From Planctomycetota bacterium (lineage in GTDB: Bacteria; Planctomycetota; UBA1135): a stretch of DNA of 64,000 nt. The position numbers and the translations under genes were made by a program. Positions 27,925-37,231 of the stretch are shown here, one piece after another. The stretch covers positions 1 to 64,000 of the forward strand of contig JAAESM010000020.1 of NCBI GenBank assembly GCA_024229395.1, written 5' to 3'. The stretch's first letter is position 1. Each line of letters opens with the position of its first letter. The notes under the pieces are model-generated. The model saw only the letters and a list, made by a program, of their open reading frames with translations. It searched no databases and was not told the origin of the DNA.

Positions 27925-27930
27925 AGCCTA
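27925..27930 (-). promoter_or_regulatory. -10-like box TAGGCT, 6 nt before the start codon
   Basis: Reverse-strand TAGGCT ends 6 nt before the asparaginase ATG with no Shine-Dalgarno between; consistent with a leaderless mRNA. Confidence 0.35.
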
Positions 27931-27999
27931 ACGGCGCGCCTGCTGTCCTGGCAGTCTAGACCCGAAAGCCTTGACGAAGGAGCCCTAGTTCAGGCAGTT

Positions 28000-28536
28000 C
28001 TAGTCCTTCTTACCAACTGGAGTCCGCTGACGGAACTCAAGCTTGGTGATTTCCCAGATGTCCTCGCGATCAACGCCAGCCTCGATGCCGCGGCTACGTC
28101 CGGATCCACCGATCGGGCGCAGGTTCAAGGCGGTGGTGCGAATGCGCGGATACTTCTGCTCAGCACTGAACAGGAACATGCGCAAGCTAGGACGACTGAA
28201 GCCATCCGCGGCCTTCAAGAACTCAATCTCGAAACGCTTGTCGGCGTAGGTCCTCTTGGCTGCGAGTGGATTCACACTCACGTTGACGTCGCCCATCAGA
28301 GCCTTGTGGGCCTGACGCTGGAAGTGCTTACGGAAGGAAGTCTCATCGGAGCCCTTCGGCGCATCTTCACGACGGAGTTCCAAGTCATTGCAAGTCTCGA
28401 CGATCGCTTTGTACTTGGAAACGTGCACGGCCACGTTGTCATCCCAGGTAGCCAGACTCGAGACCGACCACATTCGCAAACCAATCGCGGCAGCGGCCAA
28501 TGCCATGAGCAAGTAAAGGGTGGTGCGATTACTCAT
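28000..28536 (-). CDS. PilO/GspM-like membrane-anchored protein
   Basis: 178 residues: a short cytoplasmic start, one membrane helix (about 6-24, LYLLMALAAAAIGLRMWSV), then a periplasmic region with a helical stretch and a ferredoxin-like pattern near the end (RFEIEFLKAADGF, LRMFLFSAEQKY, TALNLRPI). Size and position, overlapping the PilM/GspL-like gene by 4 nt, suggest the PilO/GspM role in an alignment complex of a type IV pilus or type II secretion system. Sequence similarity by eye is weak; the context carries the call. The remaining pilus genes are not in the window. Confidence 0.5.
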   Translation of the reverse strand: MSNRTTLYLLMALAAAAIGLRMWSVSSLATWDDNVAVHVSKYKAIVETCNDLELRREDAPKGSDETSFRKHFQRQAHKALMGDVNVSVNPLAAKRTYADKRFEIEFLKAADGFSRPSLRMFLFSAEQKYPRIRTTALNLRPIGGSGRSRGIEAGVDREDIWEITKLEFRQRTPVGKKD

Positions 28537-30389
28537 TTGCCTGCCCCCGGGGTGATTGCGGGACTATTGGTCAGAATCTTGACCTTCACGACGCCGCTCT
28601 TGGCGCCTTCGGTGCCGACCGATTCGGTACTTGGAATCAAGGCTTCTCCTACGGTCCAATCCTGGCGATTCAACGCTGATGGAATCTGGTCGAAGCGACC
28701 AATAAAGTCGCCACTGCCATCGGGGAAGATGGTGATACCGAACTTAGCATCGACGTGAGCCGGTTGACGCGAACTTGCCTCTACCGAAGAGAACTCAAAG
28801 CTCTCGATCATCCAACGACCGTTGAAGCTGGCCATTTCGTCTTCGAGGAAGGTCATCAGCAAACGCCAAGCTTCCAAGCAGGAAGATGGCATTTCCAGGG
28901 CCGATGCACCCATCAGTTCATCGAGCTGCGTCTTGCCCTTGCGGACATTGTTGCCAAGGCGAATGATGCGCTCTTCATCGGCAATGCCCATGCCAGCGAA
29001 ATCACTCTTGACGATCCACTCGATGGGATATTCCTCATCATCCTGGACTCGTTTGTTGATCTGCTCGACCTTGTTATGCGCTTTGACATACAAGGCGTTG
29101 GCATCTGCTTGACGTTGCTGGATGACTTTGAAGTTCAGCACGAATTCAATCGCAAAGAATACGATTAAACCGACCAAAGCCAAGGTCAAGGGGCCTTCCA
29201 CTCGCTCGAGGCCGCGTGCGTAGCGAAACTCTTCTTGGCGAAAGTTCATCGGCGAGACATCAACACCTAAGCCGCGCAGGCCAGCACCAAAGGCGATCGG
29301 TTCTGGAACGTTGTCGTTCTTATCGACTTGGCCAAGATCCAATGGAGCGATGTCTTTACCAAGGCGCGCTTCCAGATACCCTTCCAGGCCTGGGATTCTT
29401 GCGCCCAACATGTAAAGGCTGCCACCGCTTGGGATTCCCATGGCTGCTAGACCGCGACGGACTTCCGAAGCAAAGCGTGCCATGAAGCCTTGTTGCGCGG
29501 CATCATCCGCAAGCTCCAAGGCGGTCTCGAAGCTTATGCCAAAAGGCAAGGAGCTATCGCCACCGATGGTCACCTCGTGATCGTCTTCGTCTTCCTCTTC
29601 ACTATCTTCTTCCGACGCCGATTCTTCACCCGCATCTGCGCCTTCCTCTATGGAATCTGCAGGGGTTTCCTCGCTTCCAGAATCCTCGTTTGCGTTTTCT
29701 TCATCGCTGGAAGATTCCGGCAATGCCATTTCAGCATCTTCGATGTTGAGGCCACGTGCCAGTTCCAACCAGCCCAAAGGAAGGGCGCGCACTCCGTACA
29801 AGGAGCCGTCGCCGTTGAGCACCATCATCAAACTCGACTCGGCACCAATGTGCAGATAAGCCTCGCGGCCTTCGGAACCCTCTGCTCCTTCGTGAGGCAA
29901 CTCGTTCAATGCCGCAAGCAAACTGCCATGCGACAAGGTCACGACCGGCGGATCACAATCGGCGTGGTCAAGAACCTCGAGGGAGGAAGCGATGCGCTCC
30001 TTCTCCAACACACTGACCAACAAGGTTGGCGTGGCGCGGCCATCGTTCAGTTCAATGAAGTCAGCGATGACATCATCGATATCAAGGTGATAAAGCTCCG
30101 ACTCGACCTCGAACTTGAGCACCTGCATGACCTTCTCGCGGTCATTGAACGGCATGCTCAGTTCACGCATGACAACTCCAGAAGCAGGCAGCGTGACGAT
30201 CACTTGATCGACCTTGCCAGCTTTGCAGGTGTCAGCGATCAGCTTGCCGAGTCGCTTGGTACTACGGAGGTCCTCAGAGCGGAAAACCGCACTGCCGGAC
30301 TTGGTCACGGAATACTTCTTGGCACTGCCCTCGAGCAGTGCGAAGTCGAATCCGTGGGATTGAAGGTGGATGCCTAGGCTGCGTGCCAT
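28533..30389 (-). CDS. PilM/GspL-like actin-fold protein with membrane-anchored C-terminus
   Basis: 618 residues. The N-terminus (MARSLGIHLQSHGFDFALLE, VDQVIVTLPASGVVMRELSM, FNDREKVMQVLKFEVESELY) matches PilM/GspL actin-like cytoplasmic domains. Residues about 225-275 form a very acidic insert (runs of Glu, Asp and Ser) before the fold continues (SFETALELADDAAQQGF, MGIPSGGSLYMLGARIPGL). One membrane helix follows (LTLALVGLIVFFAIEFVLNF, about 410-430), then a coiled coil and a periplasmic ferredoxin-like domain of about 150 residues. This single-chain GspL-like layout would link a cytoplasmic ATPase to the pilus or secretion platform. It is fourth gene of the sigma/anti-sigma operon. Confidence 0.68.
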   Translation of the reverse strand: MARSLGIHLQSHGFDFALLEGSAKKYSVTKSGSAVFRSEDLRSTKRLGKLIADTCKAGKVDQVIVTLPASGVVMRELSMPFNDREKVMQVLKFEVESELYHLDIDDVIADFIELNDGRATPTLLVSVLEKERIASSLEVLDHADCDPPVVTLSHGSLLAALNELPHEGAEGSEGREAYLHIGAESSLMMVLNGDGSLYGVRALPLGWLELARGLNIEDAEMALPESSSDEENANEDSGSEETPADSIEEGADAGEESASEEDSEEEDEDDHEVTIGGDSSLPFGISFETALELADDAAQQGFMARFASEVRRGLAAMGIPSGGSLYMLGARIPGLEGYLEARLGKDIAPLDLGQVDKNDNVPEPIAFGAGLRGLGVDVSPMNFRQEEFRYARGLERVEGPLTLALVGLIVFFAIEFVLNFKVIQQRQADANALYVKAHNKVEQINKRVQDDEEYPIEWIVKSDFAGMGIADEERIIRLGNNVRKGKTQLDELMGASALEMPSSCLEAWRLLMTFLEDEMASFNGRWMIESFEFSSVEASSRQPAHVDAKFGITIFPDGSGDFIGRFDQIPSALNRQDWTVGEALIPSTESVGTEGAKSGVVKVKILTNSPAITPGAGK

Positions 30390-30409
30390 GTCAAAATCTG
30401 ACCATCAGG

Positions 30410-30802
30410 TTAACGAGAGGAAGCGCTCGCTACCACAACAGATGGACGGTGTAGCGCTTCCGACGTGCGCCGCTGGTCTGCATCAAGGATGCGAATCGCG
30501 AGCAAATTCTCAAAACGCTTGTCTAGCTCCACCCAATCCGAGTCGACCTCGGCCAAGTGTTGCTGTAGGAGTTTCCCACGTTCGCGTTCGTAGTGGAAGA
30601 GCAAGACGCGTAAATCGCGGCTCTGCTGTGAATTCAGGCCCAAGGAATCGATGATTCCAGCCTCATATGCGCGCAAATCGGGTGCTAGTTCCTCAAGAGG
30701 GCCGCTGTCGGTGTGGTGATCCACCGTTTGCCCGACCAGGAAGCCTGCTGCAAAGGTCAATAAGGCCGGTAGCAGGATCAATCTCCAGGGTGAGCGGGCC
30801 AT
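30410..30802 (-). CDS. Membrane-anchored periplasmic helical protein (CnrX/Spy-like size and pattern)
   Basis: 130 residues: membrane helix (about 5-25, LILLPALLTFAAGFLVGQTV) and a roughly 75-residue helical periplasmic part with 'LGLNSQQSRDLRVLLFHYER' and 'LLQQHLAEVDSDWVELDKRF', the 'L.l...Q...l..l......' pattern of CpxP/Spy/CnrX-type sensors. Metal-binding His/Met residues typical of CnrX are not evident (only HH at 31-32). ATG 30802 overlaps the anti-sigma stop (ATGA). It probably senses or modulates the stress read by the sigma/anti-sigma pair; this is inferred from position. Confidence 0.5.
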   Translation of the reverse strand: MARSPWRLILLPALLTFAAGFLVGQTVDHHTDSGPLEELAPDLRAYEAGIIDSLGLNSQQSRDLRVLLFHYERERGKLLQQHLAEVDSDWVELDKRFENLLAIRILDADQRRTSEALHRPSVVVASASSR

Positions 30803-31233
30803 CAATCCTGGGATGCCGGAGCGGCGAGGAACTCACGGATGGCCTCGTCGATGGCGCTAGGTTCACTGGCGTAGGTATCGGTTGGTACCGACAACAGCAG
30901 ACGATCTGCCACCCACATGCCAAAGCCAAGGGCCAGTAGCAGCACGGCAGCGCGGTTCCACAGGCGCAGAGCACGCGCCACGCGGAAGACCTCGTTGGCC
31001 AAGCCGTCCTCGAAACGGGACTGCATGGTGAAAAGCTGCTCAGCGGAAGGCTCTTCTGGCTGCAGCAGCGCCAAATCTTCACGCAAGGAGCGCCATTGCT
31101 GCACCTTGGCGCGCGATTCTGGACTCTCCATCAGATGGGCGCGGACTTCTGCCGCATCCATGTCGGAGGCCTCGCCATCAAACCATGCGGAAAGGCGCAA
31201 ATCCCAAGCCTGATCTTCTTTTCGTTGCTTCAT
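30802..31233 (-). CDS. Anti-sigma factor (ECF-associated), single-pass membrane protein
   Basis: 143 residues. The N-terminal cytoplasmic part (WDLRLSAWFDGEASDMDAAE, VRAHLMESPESRAKVQQWRS) has the 'lSa.lDgel...e...v..hl..sp..r' pattern of anti-sigma domains, without the HxxxCxxC zinc site. A membrane helix lies near residues 91-112 (NRAAVLLLALGFGMWVADRL) with a short periplasmic tail. It would hold the sigma factor at the membrane until a signal releases it. The ATG overlaps the sigma stop by 1 nt (TAATG), the usual coupling for such pairs. Confidence 0.78.
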   Translation of the reverse strand: MKQRKEDQAWDLRLSAWFDGEASDMDAAEVRAHLMESPESRAKVQQWRSLREDLALLQPEEPSAEQLFTMQSRFEDGLANEVFRVARALRLWNRAAVLLLALGFGMWVADRLLLSVPTDTYASEPSAIDEAIREFLAAPASQD

Positions 31234-31799
31234 TAGTTCACCCCCATGCGCTTCAACTCTGCCCCAAGACGCTCGCGCGCGCGAAAAATCCTTGATTCCA
31301 CTGTCCCCTGTTTCACCTTCAACACGCGCGCGACGTCGCGATACGACATGCCTTCCAGTTCACGCAGAATGAGTACCTCGCGGAACTTCGGAGGCAGTCT
31401 GTCGAGCGCATCACGCACCATTTGGCGGCGCTCGGAGATCGAAGCTTCTTCGACCGGAGTGGCGCTATCGCCACAGAAGGTTGGGTCGGCAGGTTGGTCC
31501 GACACCAGACTCATGCTCGTGGCTCGTGTTTGACGCACGACCTTGCGGCGGTGATCGCGCAGCGTATTCAACGCCACCTGATACAGCCAAGTAGACAACG
31601 CCGCTTCACCACGAAAAGTGCTGATGCGGCGCTGAACTTTCAGGAATACCTCTTGGACCCCATCTTCCGCTTCCTTTGGCGCCAAACCACAGCGCAAAGC
31701 AAGCCCGTAGATCTTCGAACCGTAAACCCTGAACAGCTCCTCCAGCTGTTCTGGTGCGACTTTGGCAGTCGTCGGTTTTTGATCTTTTGGCAAAGGCAT
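31233..31799 (-). CDS. ECF-family RNA polymerase sigma factor
   Basis: 188 residues from ATG 31799. Region 2 is LEELFRVYGSKIYGLALRCG through AEDGVQEVFLKVQRRISTFR and STWLYQVALNTLRDHRRKVV. Region 4 is VRDALDRLPPKFREVLILRE, then LEGMSYRDVARVLKVKQGTV and ESRIFRARERL, a typical helix-turn-helix for the -35 element. It directs RNA polymerase to its regulon when released by the anti-sigma factor encoded next. The frame is open to a TTG at 31835, but MPLPKDQ gives the usual ECF N-terminal length. Such operons are normally autoregulated; no clear AAC-type -35 was identified. Confidence 0.9.
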   Translation of the reverse strand: MPLPKDQKPTTAKVAPEQLEELFRVYGSKIYGLALRCGLAPKEAEDGVQEVFLKVQRRISTFRGEAALSTWLYQVALNTLRDHRRKVVRQTRATSMSLVSDQPADPTFCGDSATPVEEASISERRQMVRDALDRLPPKFREVLILRELEGMSYRDVARVLKVKQGTVESRIFRARERLGAELKRMGVN

Positions 31800-31872
31800 A
31801 ACCACGATGGACTTATGACGTCTATCGTCGCACAAAGCTTCCCAATGGAATAGGAAGACTTATTGGCTGGCC

Positions 31873-33123
31873 CTATTCGGCGGGGAACAAGTGTCCAAGC
31901 TTGTCGCGCTTGGTACGCAGGTAGCACTCGTTGTGCTCCGTGGCATCTACCTGAAGCGGAATCTGCTCAATGATCTCAAGCCCATAACCACGCAAACCAG
32001 CCAATTTCTTGGGATTATTGGTCAAAAGGCGCATTTTTCGGACCCCAAGGTCGTTGAGGATCTGCGCGCCCATGCCGTAATCACGCATATCTGCCGGATA
32101 GCCAAGGCGCTCGTTGGCCTCGACGGTATCCAGGCCCTGCTCTTGCAGCTGGTAAGCCTTGAGCTTGTTCTCCAGCCCAATGCCGCGACCCTCTTGGCGC
32201 ACGTAAAGCAGTACACCTTTACCGACCTCTTTAATGGCGCGCATGGCCGCATGTAGCTGAGGACCACAATCGCAGCGCAAGCTACCGAGCAGATCGCCGG
32301 TCAGGCACTCCGAGTGCACGCGCACCGTGACTTCTTCCTCTAACTTCTCGAAGCTAGTGGGGCTACCATCGGTACCGTCTTCGGGCGCCTCTCCCCAGTT
32401 GTAGGTCAGCGCGAAATGCTCCTTTTCATCCGTGAGAGACTTGTAGAGGTGCATCTGGAAGCCGCCAAAGCTGGTTGGCAGGTTGACTCCGGTCACGCGG
32501 CGCTCAACCAACTGCTCGCGGCGACGTCGGTATTCGATCATGTCCTCGATGGTCAGGATCAAGAGGTCATGCTTCTTGGCGAAGACCTCCAGCTCTGGCA
32601 TGCGCGACATGGAACCATCTTCGTTCATGATCTCGCAGATCACGCCGGCGGGTTTCATGCCAGCCATACGCGCCAGGTCGACCGAGCCTTCGGTTTGGCC
32701 AGGGCGCATCAAGACGCCACCCTTGCGTGCGCGCAGCGGGAAAATATGACCTGGACGGGCCAGATCGGCCGGTTTTGCACCATCGGCCACAGCCGCCAAG
32801 ATGGTGGTGGCGCGGTCCGCGGCGGAGATTCCGGTGGTGACACCTTCACGCGCCTCGATGGACTCCAGGAAGGCTGTGCCCATACTGGAGGTGTTGTCCG
32901 CCACCTGAGGGCGCAGATCCAGGGCATCGCATAGTTGCCCGGCCAGCGAGAGGCAAATCAGCCCCCCACCTTCTTTGCGCATGAAGTTGATGGCCTCTGG
33001 CGTGATGGCTTCCGCCGCCATCACCAGGTCGCCTTCGTTTTCACGGCGGGGATCATCGACAAGGATGATCATTTTGCCCGCTTTTAGGGCTTCAACGGCT
33101 TTTTCTACGCTTGCGTATGGCAT
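31873..33123 (-). CDS. ribBA: Bifunctional 3,4-dihydroxy-2-butanone-4-phosphate synthase/GTP cyclohydrolase II
   Basis: 416 residues; catalyses both entry steps of riboflavin synthesis. RibB part (1-205): [20 protein letters not shown] (acidic metal site), [37 protein letters not shown] and [16 protein letters not shown]-type core read here as [16 protein letters not shown]. RibA part (206-416): [19 protein letters not shown] with the three zinc cysteines, [35 protein letters not shown] and [25 protein letters not shown] hexamer about 21 nt upstream and a GGAG ribosome site precede the ATG. No FMN riboswitch is visible in the 96-bp gap to the divergent protease gene. Confidence 0.96.
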   Translation of the reverse strand: MPYASVEKAVEALKAGKMIILVDDPRRENEGDLVMAAEAITPEAINFMRKEGGGLICLSLAGQLCDALDLRPQVADNTSSMGTAFLESIEAREGVTTGISAADRATTILAAVADGAKPADLARPGHIFPLRARKGGVLMRPGQTEGSVDLARMAGMKPAGVICEIMNEDGSMSRMPELEVFAKKHDLLILTIEDMIEYRRRREQLVERRVTGVNLPTSFGGFQMHLYKSLTDEKEHFALTYNWGEAPEDGTDGSPTSFEKLEEEVTVRVHSECLTGDLLGSLRCDCGPQLHAAMRAIKEVGKGVLLYVRQEGRGIGLENKLKAYQLQEQGLDTVEANERLGYPADMRDYGMGAQILNDLGVRKMRLLTNNPKKLAGLRGYGLEIIEQIPLQVDATEHNECYLRTKRDKLGHLFPAE

Positions 33124-33219
33124 GGATGGGTCTCCAATTCAGCTATTCTACCCGCCCTTTAAGCCAACAGTGCCTCGCACCCAATTAAATGGGTTTTTGG
33201 TTTATGCCGATGGATAACC

Positions 33220-34320
33220 GTGCGAATTCCAAAATCCTCCATCATTCTTGCGTCCGCTGCTGTCGTGGCCGCAGGAGCCCTGGTTGGCCTGCCACAGGTC
33301 AACGATTTTGCCGCACGTTCTGATCAACAGGAAGGCGAGCTGAACGTCTTGCGCGGCGAAGTCGACCGCCTGACACAGCAGCACCAGGAACTTCAAGCTG
33401 GCATTACCTTCTACCGCAATGAGCTGGAGAAGCAGTCGATGCGTTTGGATAACCAGAACTCCGTCATCCAAAACGGCTTCGGCCGCATGGAAGATGGCTT
33501 CGTGCGCATGGAAAATGGCTTGGGCAGCCTCGATGGCTTGCGCACCACTGTCGAAGAGCAAGTCGTATCCGCAGCCAGTGTTCAGCCCGACGTCTTGCGC
33601 GAAACCCTACGTCGCGAAGTGCTGCGCCCGGTCTTCCAGATCAGCGGCGAAGATGCCGTCGGCAGTGCGGTGCTGGTCTATCACGGCAGCGATGAAAAAG
33701 GCCCTTACTACCTGGCTTTAAGCTGTTTTCACGTGGTGCGCGACATCATCCACTACCAAGACGTTGAGGCTCCGCATGAAGTGCTTTTCGACAACATCTT
33801 CGATCAACTCGGCGGTGATCCGGTGACTTTGCAGGGACGCATGGTTGCTGAGAACATCCCTGCTGACTTGGCACTGCTACGCATCGATACCGAACGCGAG
33901 TTGGGCCCTATCGCCAGCATTGCCGCGCTGCCGAAAGAGTCGCTGGTCGATGCCTTCACGCCGGTCTACACCGTAGGTTGCCCCTTAGGAACCAGCGCCC
34001 AAGCGACCCATGGCCAAGTCACGCGCAATGATTGGGTGGTCGACGGCCAAGATTACTGGATGGTTTCCAGTCCGGCATACTTCGGCAATTCGGGCGGCGG
34101 CGTCTTCCTGGAAGAAGGCCACGAATTGGTCGGAATCTTCTCGAAGATCTACACCCACGGCACCTATCGACCCCAAGTGGTGACCCATATGGGCCTAGCA
34201 GTGCCTCTATCCACCATCTATGAATGGGTGAAGGCCATCGGTTATGACCGCATTTTGCCGCAAGCGGAAACGGTTTCGCCACGTATCGAAGAGGCGAGCA
34301 GCGCCCCTCAGGTCGATTGA
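33220..34320 (+). CDS. Secreted trypsin-like serine protease with N-terminal coiled coil
   Basis: 366 residues starting with GTG. A signal or anchor (IILASAAVVAAGALVGL) is followed by a coiled coil (about 30-105; LRGEVDRLTQQHQELQAGIT). The S1-type protease domain spans about 130-345 with the triad His171 (SCFHVV), Asp216 (ADLALLRI) and Ser291 (GNSGGGVF). No PDZ domain follows, unlike DegP. It should act outside the cytoplasm, possibly oligomerising through the coiled coil. The frame has no ATG upstream before stops, which fixes the GTG start. Divergent from ribBA; the next gene, a metallopeptidase, is on the same strand 62 nt downstream. Confidence 0.82.
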   Translation: MRIPKSSIILASAAVVAAGALVGLPQVNDFAARSDQQEGELNVLRGEVDRLTQQHQELQAGITFYRNELEKQSMRLDNQNSVIQNGFGRMEDGFVRMENGLGSLDGLRTTVEEQVVSAASVQPDVLRETLRREVLRPVFQISGEDAVGSAVLVYHGSDEKGPYYLALSCFHVVRDIIHYQDVEAPHEVLFDNIFDQLGGDPVTLQGRMVAENIPADLALLRIDTERELGPIASIAALPKESLVDAFTPVYTVGCPLGTSAQATHGQVTRNDWVVDGQDYWMVSSPAYFGNSGGGVFLEEGHELVGIFSKIYTHGTYRPQVVTHMGLAVPLSTIYEWVKAIGYDRILPQAETVSPRIEEASSAPQVD

Positions 34321-34382
34321 GATTGCATCTGGGCGTTGCCGCAAACTACCGCTAGACTAGAAAGCGGTACCTTTCGGAGCCC

Positions 34383-37136
34383 ATGTCAAAAAAACTAGCG
34401 CTAATTCTCGGCCTGGTTGTCGGTAGCAGTGTCGTTATTGCTGCCCTAACAACCAAGGATCAACCCACTCCTCCCCTTGTCCAGTATTCTCATTTCAGCC
34501 CAACGCTGGCTGCCAATGAGAGCCTGGATCGTCTGTTCGAGTGGACGCCTGCACCGCCAACCGGCACTGCCGCTGACTTTGAAGAAGCCAAGCAGCTTCT
34601 CGCCGCCGGCAAGTACGACGACGCTCGCGAGAGTGCCGAACATGTCCTGACTTTCCAGCCCTACTCGGTAGATGGCTACCAAGTCATGATGGACATCTCG
34701 CGCGCCGCCGAAGATGTCGAAGCAGAACTGCGCTGGGGCAAGTGGCTCTCTTGGTCGCTAAAGGCTTCTGGCAAGACGTCGAAATTGGCTACCTTGAGTG
34801 AGCGCATGGACGCCATCTATGAAGGCTGGAACCAAGACGGAATCACTCTTGCGGCATGGCGCAAAGAGGTCAGCAAAACCGCCAAGAAAGCGGGCGGCAA
34901 GAAGCATTACCGCTTGGCTGGTCACTTGATGAACAAGTTGCTGGACCTGAACCCAGCAAGCAAGACGCTCAACAAGGAGTACGACAAGCTCGCTGACAAA
35001 GCTGGTAACGAGATCTCCGGTGGTGCCTTCGCTTCCGACAAGGTGCGGCGTAAGTCAGCCAAGTGGTTGGCCAAGAACAACGCCAAGCACGCCGACTGGG
35101 AAAACCGCTGGACCAAAAAGACCAAGAACTACGACGTAGAGACCAACATGGACTACGCGTTCTTCGAGACCTTGTGTGCCGCGATGGACCAGATGAACGA
35201 GTTCTATCGCTCCGTTTATGAGTTCAAGAAGAAGACCAAGCGCGTGCGTTTGGCTGTGCACCGTAAGCGCACCGACTTTGACCGATTCTCGATGGAAGTC
35301 ATCGGTCAAGCCATTCCAAGTGAAGGCGTGGGCGGCTACTGGGTCAATGGCTTGCAGACCGTGGCTGCTTATGACCGCTCGATGGGCGATCCGGACAAGA
35401 CTCGTGATGACCTCTGGAACACCTTGTTCCACGAAGCAAGTCACCAGTTCATGTCAATCATCATGAAGAAGCAGAATGGTCGGTCCTACACGCCAGCGTG
35501 GCTGGATGAAGGAACGGCAAGTTACTTCGAAGGCTGCAAGATTAAGGCCGACGGCACCATCGTGAAGAACAACGTAGCCGAAGGTCGCCTGCGTTCTTGG
35601 TTCTTCATCGAGCAAAGTGATGACCGCAAGACGCTGACCGAACTGGTTGCGCATATCCGCAACACCGGTCCTGACTCGCGCAACACCTTGAGCTACGAAG
35701 GTATCTATTACCCATACGGTTGGGCACTCGCTTACTTCCTTCTCAACTACGAGGAGAACGACCGCCGCGTTTATGCTCCACCAATCACCCCGGGGCAGGC
35801 GATTCCGGCCGACTACAAGTCCGTGCGTAAGGCAGGCCGTTTGGTCTACCGTCAGCCATACTTGGATTACATCGAGCACTTCGCCAAGGTCGGCAACCCC
35901 GACAACGATCAGTTCTACCCCTTGGAGATCGCCAAGAAGTTGTTCGTCGAAGAAGTCGGCGACCCCGATGTCCCGAACTGGGATGCATTCGAGGCGCGCT
36001 GGCGCAAGTTCACCAACGCGTTGTACGGCGAGATGATGGCTGGTCCAGAATTTGCCGATGTTCTGCAGTCTCGCTGCCGTGGTTATATCTTGGCCGAGGA
36101 CTATGAACGCGCCCGCGTGACTGCCGAACAGGCCGACGACAAGCGTCCATTCGACGCCGAGACTTATCGCCTACTGGCGGAAGCCAACCTCGGTGAAGGC
36201 CTCAAAGGCGATGCCGTTTTCTGGATGTTCCGTCACTGGGAATCCGTTTGGCAAGCTGGTCTGGACGGTGAAGTCGAAGCTGCCGAGCAGTGGCTGTCAG
36301 ATAACGGCGGCAAGGACATTCTCAAGACCTACATCGAGCCGACCAAGGCTGCACTCGCGCAGATCCAGCTCGACATGGAGAAGGCCTTGGAAGATGGTCA
36401 CCCCATCATGGCCACTTTGTATGCCACCCACGCCATGCAGTCCTTCCAGCTGGAGTTCCCTGAGCTTCTCGAGAAGGCTGCCGAGATGAGCGAGATTGCT
36501 GGTCAAGACCTACGTGTTTGGCAGGCCGCCTACGACAAGGGCCCAGACAGCAACCGCAAGCAGAAGACCGACGATGGCTCCTTAGTAGAAGTCGTCAAGT
36601 ACTCCGACGACGGCGTGCTTCTCTACAACCCGAAGGGCTACGCAAGCCCAGGCTACGAACGCACCGCGGTCGGAAACCTGATGTTCCTCGATCCGCCATA
36701 TTCGATCCGCGGCGAGGTTGAGCTTGATGGCAACGCATTGTTGATCCCTCTTGGCATTGACCGCTCCGGCAAGGCCAGCTCGCGCATCATCTTCGTGCAA
36801 AATGGCGGCGAGCAGGAAGTCCTGCTGCAGACCATGTCTTACCGCGTCGACACCGTCAAAGGCACGGCATCGTTGCGCGAGACTCCGGTTTATCGCACGG
36901 GCTGGAACAGCAAGGCGCCGATCCGCTTCGAGTTCCACATGGACGTCGATGGCAAAGGTAGTTTCCAGATCAACGATGATGATCCCATCGAGTTACCCAA
37001 GGAAATGAACCTCAACCGCCTGACCGGCGGCTTCGCAGTCATCCCGAACGATGACACCGCAGCGCTGATCACCGAGTTCGTCGTGCGTCCGAACAAGGCC
37101 TTCTGGCCAGTCGCCGCTTCCGACGGCGAGGAGTAA
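34383..37136 (+). CDS. Large secreted gluzincin metallopeptidase (DUF1570-like) with TPR-like flanks
   Basis: 917 residues. N-terminal signal/anchor (LALILGLVVGSSVVIAAL), TPR-like pair near 55-130 (AKQLLAAGKYDDARESAEHV), then a metallopeptidase domain with H350-E-A-S-H354 and, 22 residues on, Glu376 in AWLDEGTASYFEG, the three zinc ligands and general base of gluzincins. A further TPR-like stretch follows (about 550-640, YILAEDYERARVTAEQADDK) and a C-terminal beta-rich domain (about 720-905) that looks like a laminin-G/concanavalin jelly roll (GRxLIPLGIDRSG-type strands). Substrate unknown; secretion implies turnover of envelope or external protein. A GGAG site precedes the ATG. A degenerate relative is encoded at 20.3 kb. 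Confidence 0.78.
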   Translation: MSKKLALILGLVVGSSVVIAALTTKDQPTPPLVQYSHFSPTLAANESLDRLFEWTPAPPTGTAADFEEAKQLLAAGKYDDARESAEHVLTFQPYSVDGYQVMMDISRAAEDVEAELRWGKWLSWSLKASGKTSKLATLSERMDAIYEGWNQDGITLAAWRKEVSKTAKKAGGKKHYRLAGHLMNKLLDLNPASKTLNKEYDKLADKAGNEISGGAFASDKVRRKSAKWLAKNNAKHADWENRWTKKTKNYDVETNMDYAFFETLCAAMDQMNEFYRSVYEFKKKTKRVRLAVHRKRTDFDRFSMEVIGQAIPSEGVGGYWVNGLQTVAAYDRSMGDPDKTRDDLWNTLFHEASHQFMSIIMKKQNGRSYTPAWLDEGTASYFEGCKIKADGTIVKNNVAEGRLRSWFFIEQSDDRKTLTELVAHIRNTGPDSRNTLSYEGIYYPYGWALAYFLLNYEENDRRVYAPPITPGQAIPADYKSVRKAGRLVYRQPYLDYIEHFAKVGNPDNDQFYPLEIAKKLFVEEVGDPDVPNWDAFEARWRKFTNALYGEMMAGPEFADVLQSRCRGYILAEDYERARVTAEQADDKRPFDAETYRLLAEANLGEGLKGDAVFWMFRHWESVWQAGLDGEVEAAEQWLSDNGGKDILKTYIEPTKAALAQIQLDMEKALEDGHPIMATLYATHAMQSFQLEFPELLEKAAEMSEIAGQDLRVWQAAYDKGPDSNRKQKTDDGSLVEVVKYSDDGVLLYNPKGYASPGYERTAVGNLMFLDPPYSIRGEVELDGNALLIPLGIDRSGKASSRIIFVQNGGEQEVLLQTMSYRVDTVKGTASLRETPVYRTGWNSKAPIRFEFHMDVDGKGSFQINDDDPIELPKEMNLNRLTGGFAVIPNDDTAALITEFVVRPNKAFWPVAASDGEE

Positions 37137-37145
37137 ACGACTCGT

Positions 37146-37173
37146 TTAATCCTGCCCGCATGGGCAGGATTAA
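37146..37173 (+). terminator. Hairpin just after the metallopeptidase gene
   Basis: TTAATCCTGCCC/GGGCAGGATTAA, 12-bp perfect stem, GCAT loop, no U-run after it. Probably works together with the following terminator. Confidence 0.5.
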
Positions 37174-37194
37174 GGTCGCAACACGACTCACGAG

Positions 37195-37231
37195 CGACCG
37201 CCCGCTAAAAACGGGCGGTCGTTAACTTTTT
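37195..37231 (+). terminator. Intrinsic terminator between the convergent peptidase and tilS genes
   Basis: CGACCGCCCG/CGGGCGGTCG (10 bp, 7-nt loop) followed by TTAACTTTTT. The stem lies directly after the tilS stop codon on the other strand, with a T-poor reverse flank, so it mainly serves the forward gene. Confidence 0.85.

Noticed and set aside
33124-33219. FMN riboswitch upstream of ribBA
   Set aside because: The 96-bp gap to the divergent protease gene is too short and lacks the conserved FMN-aptamer stems.
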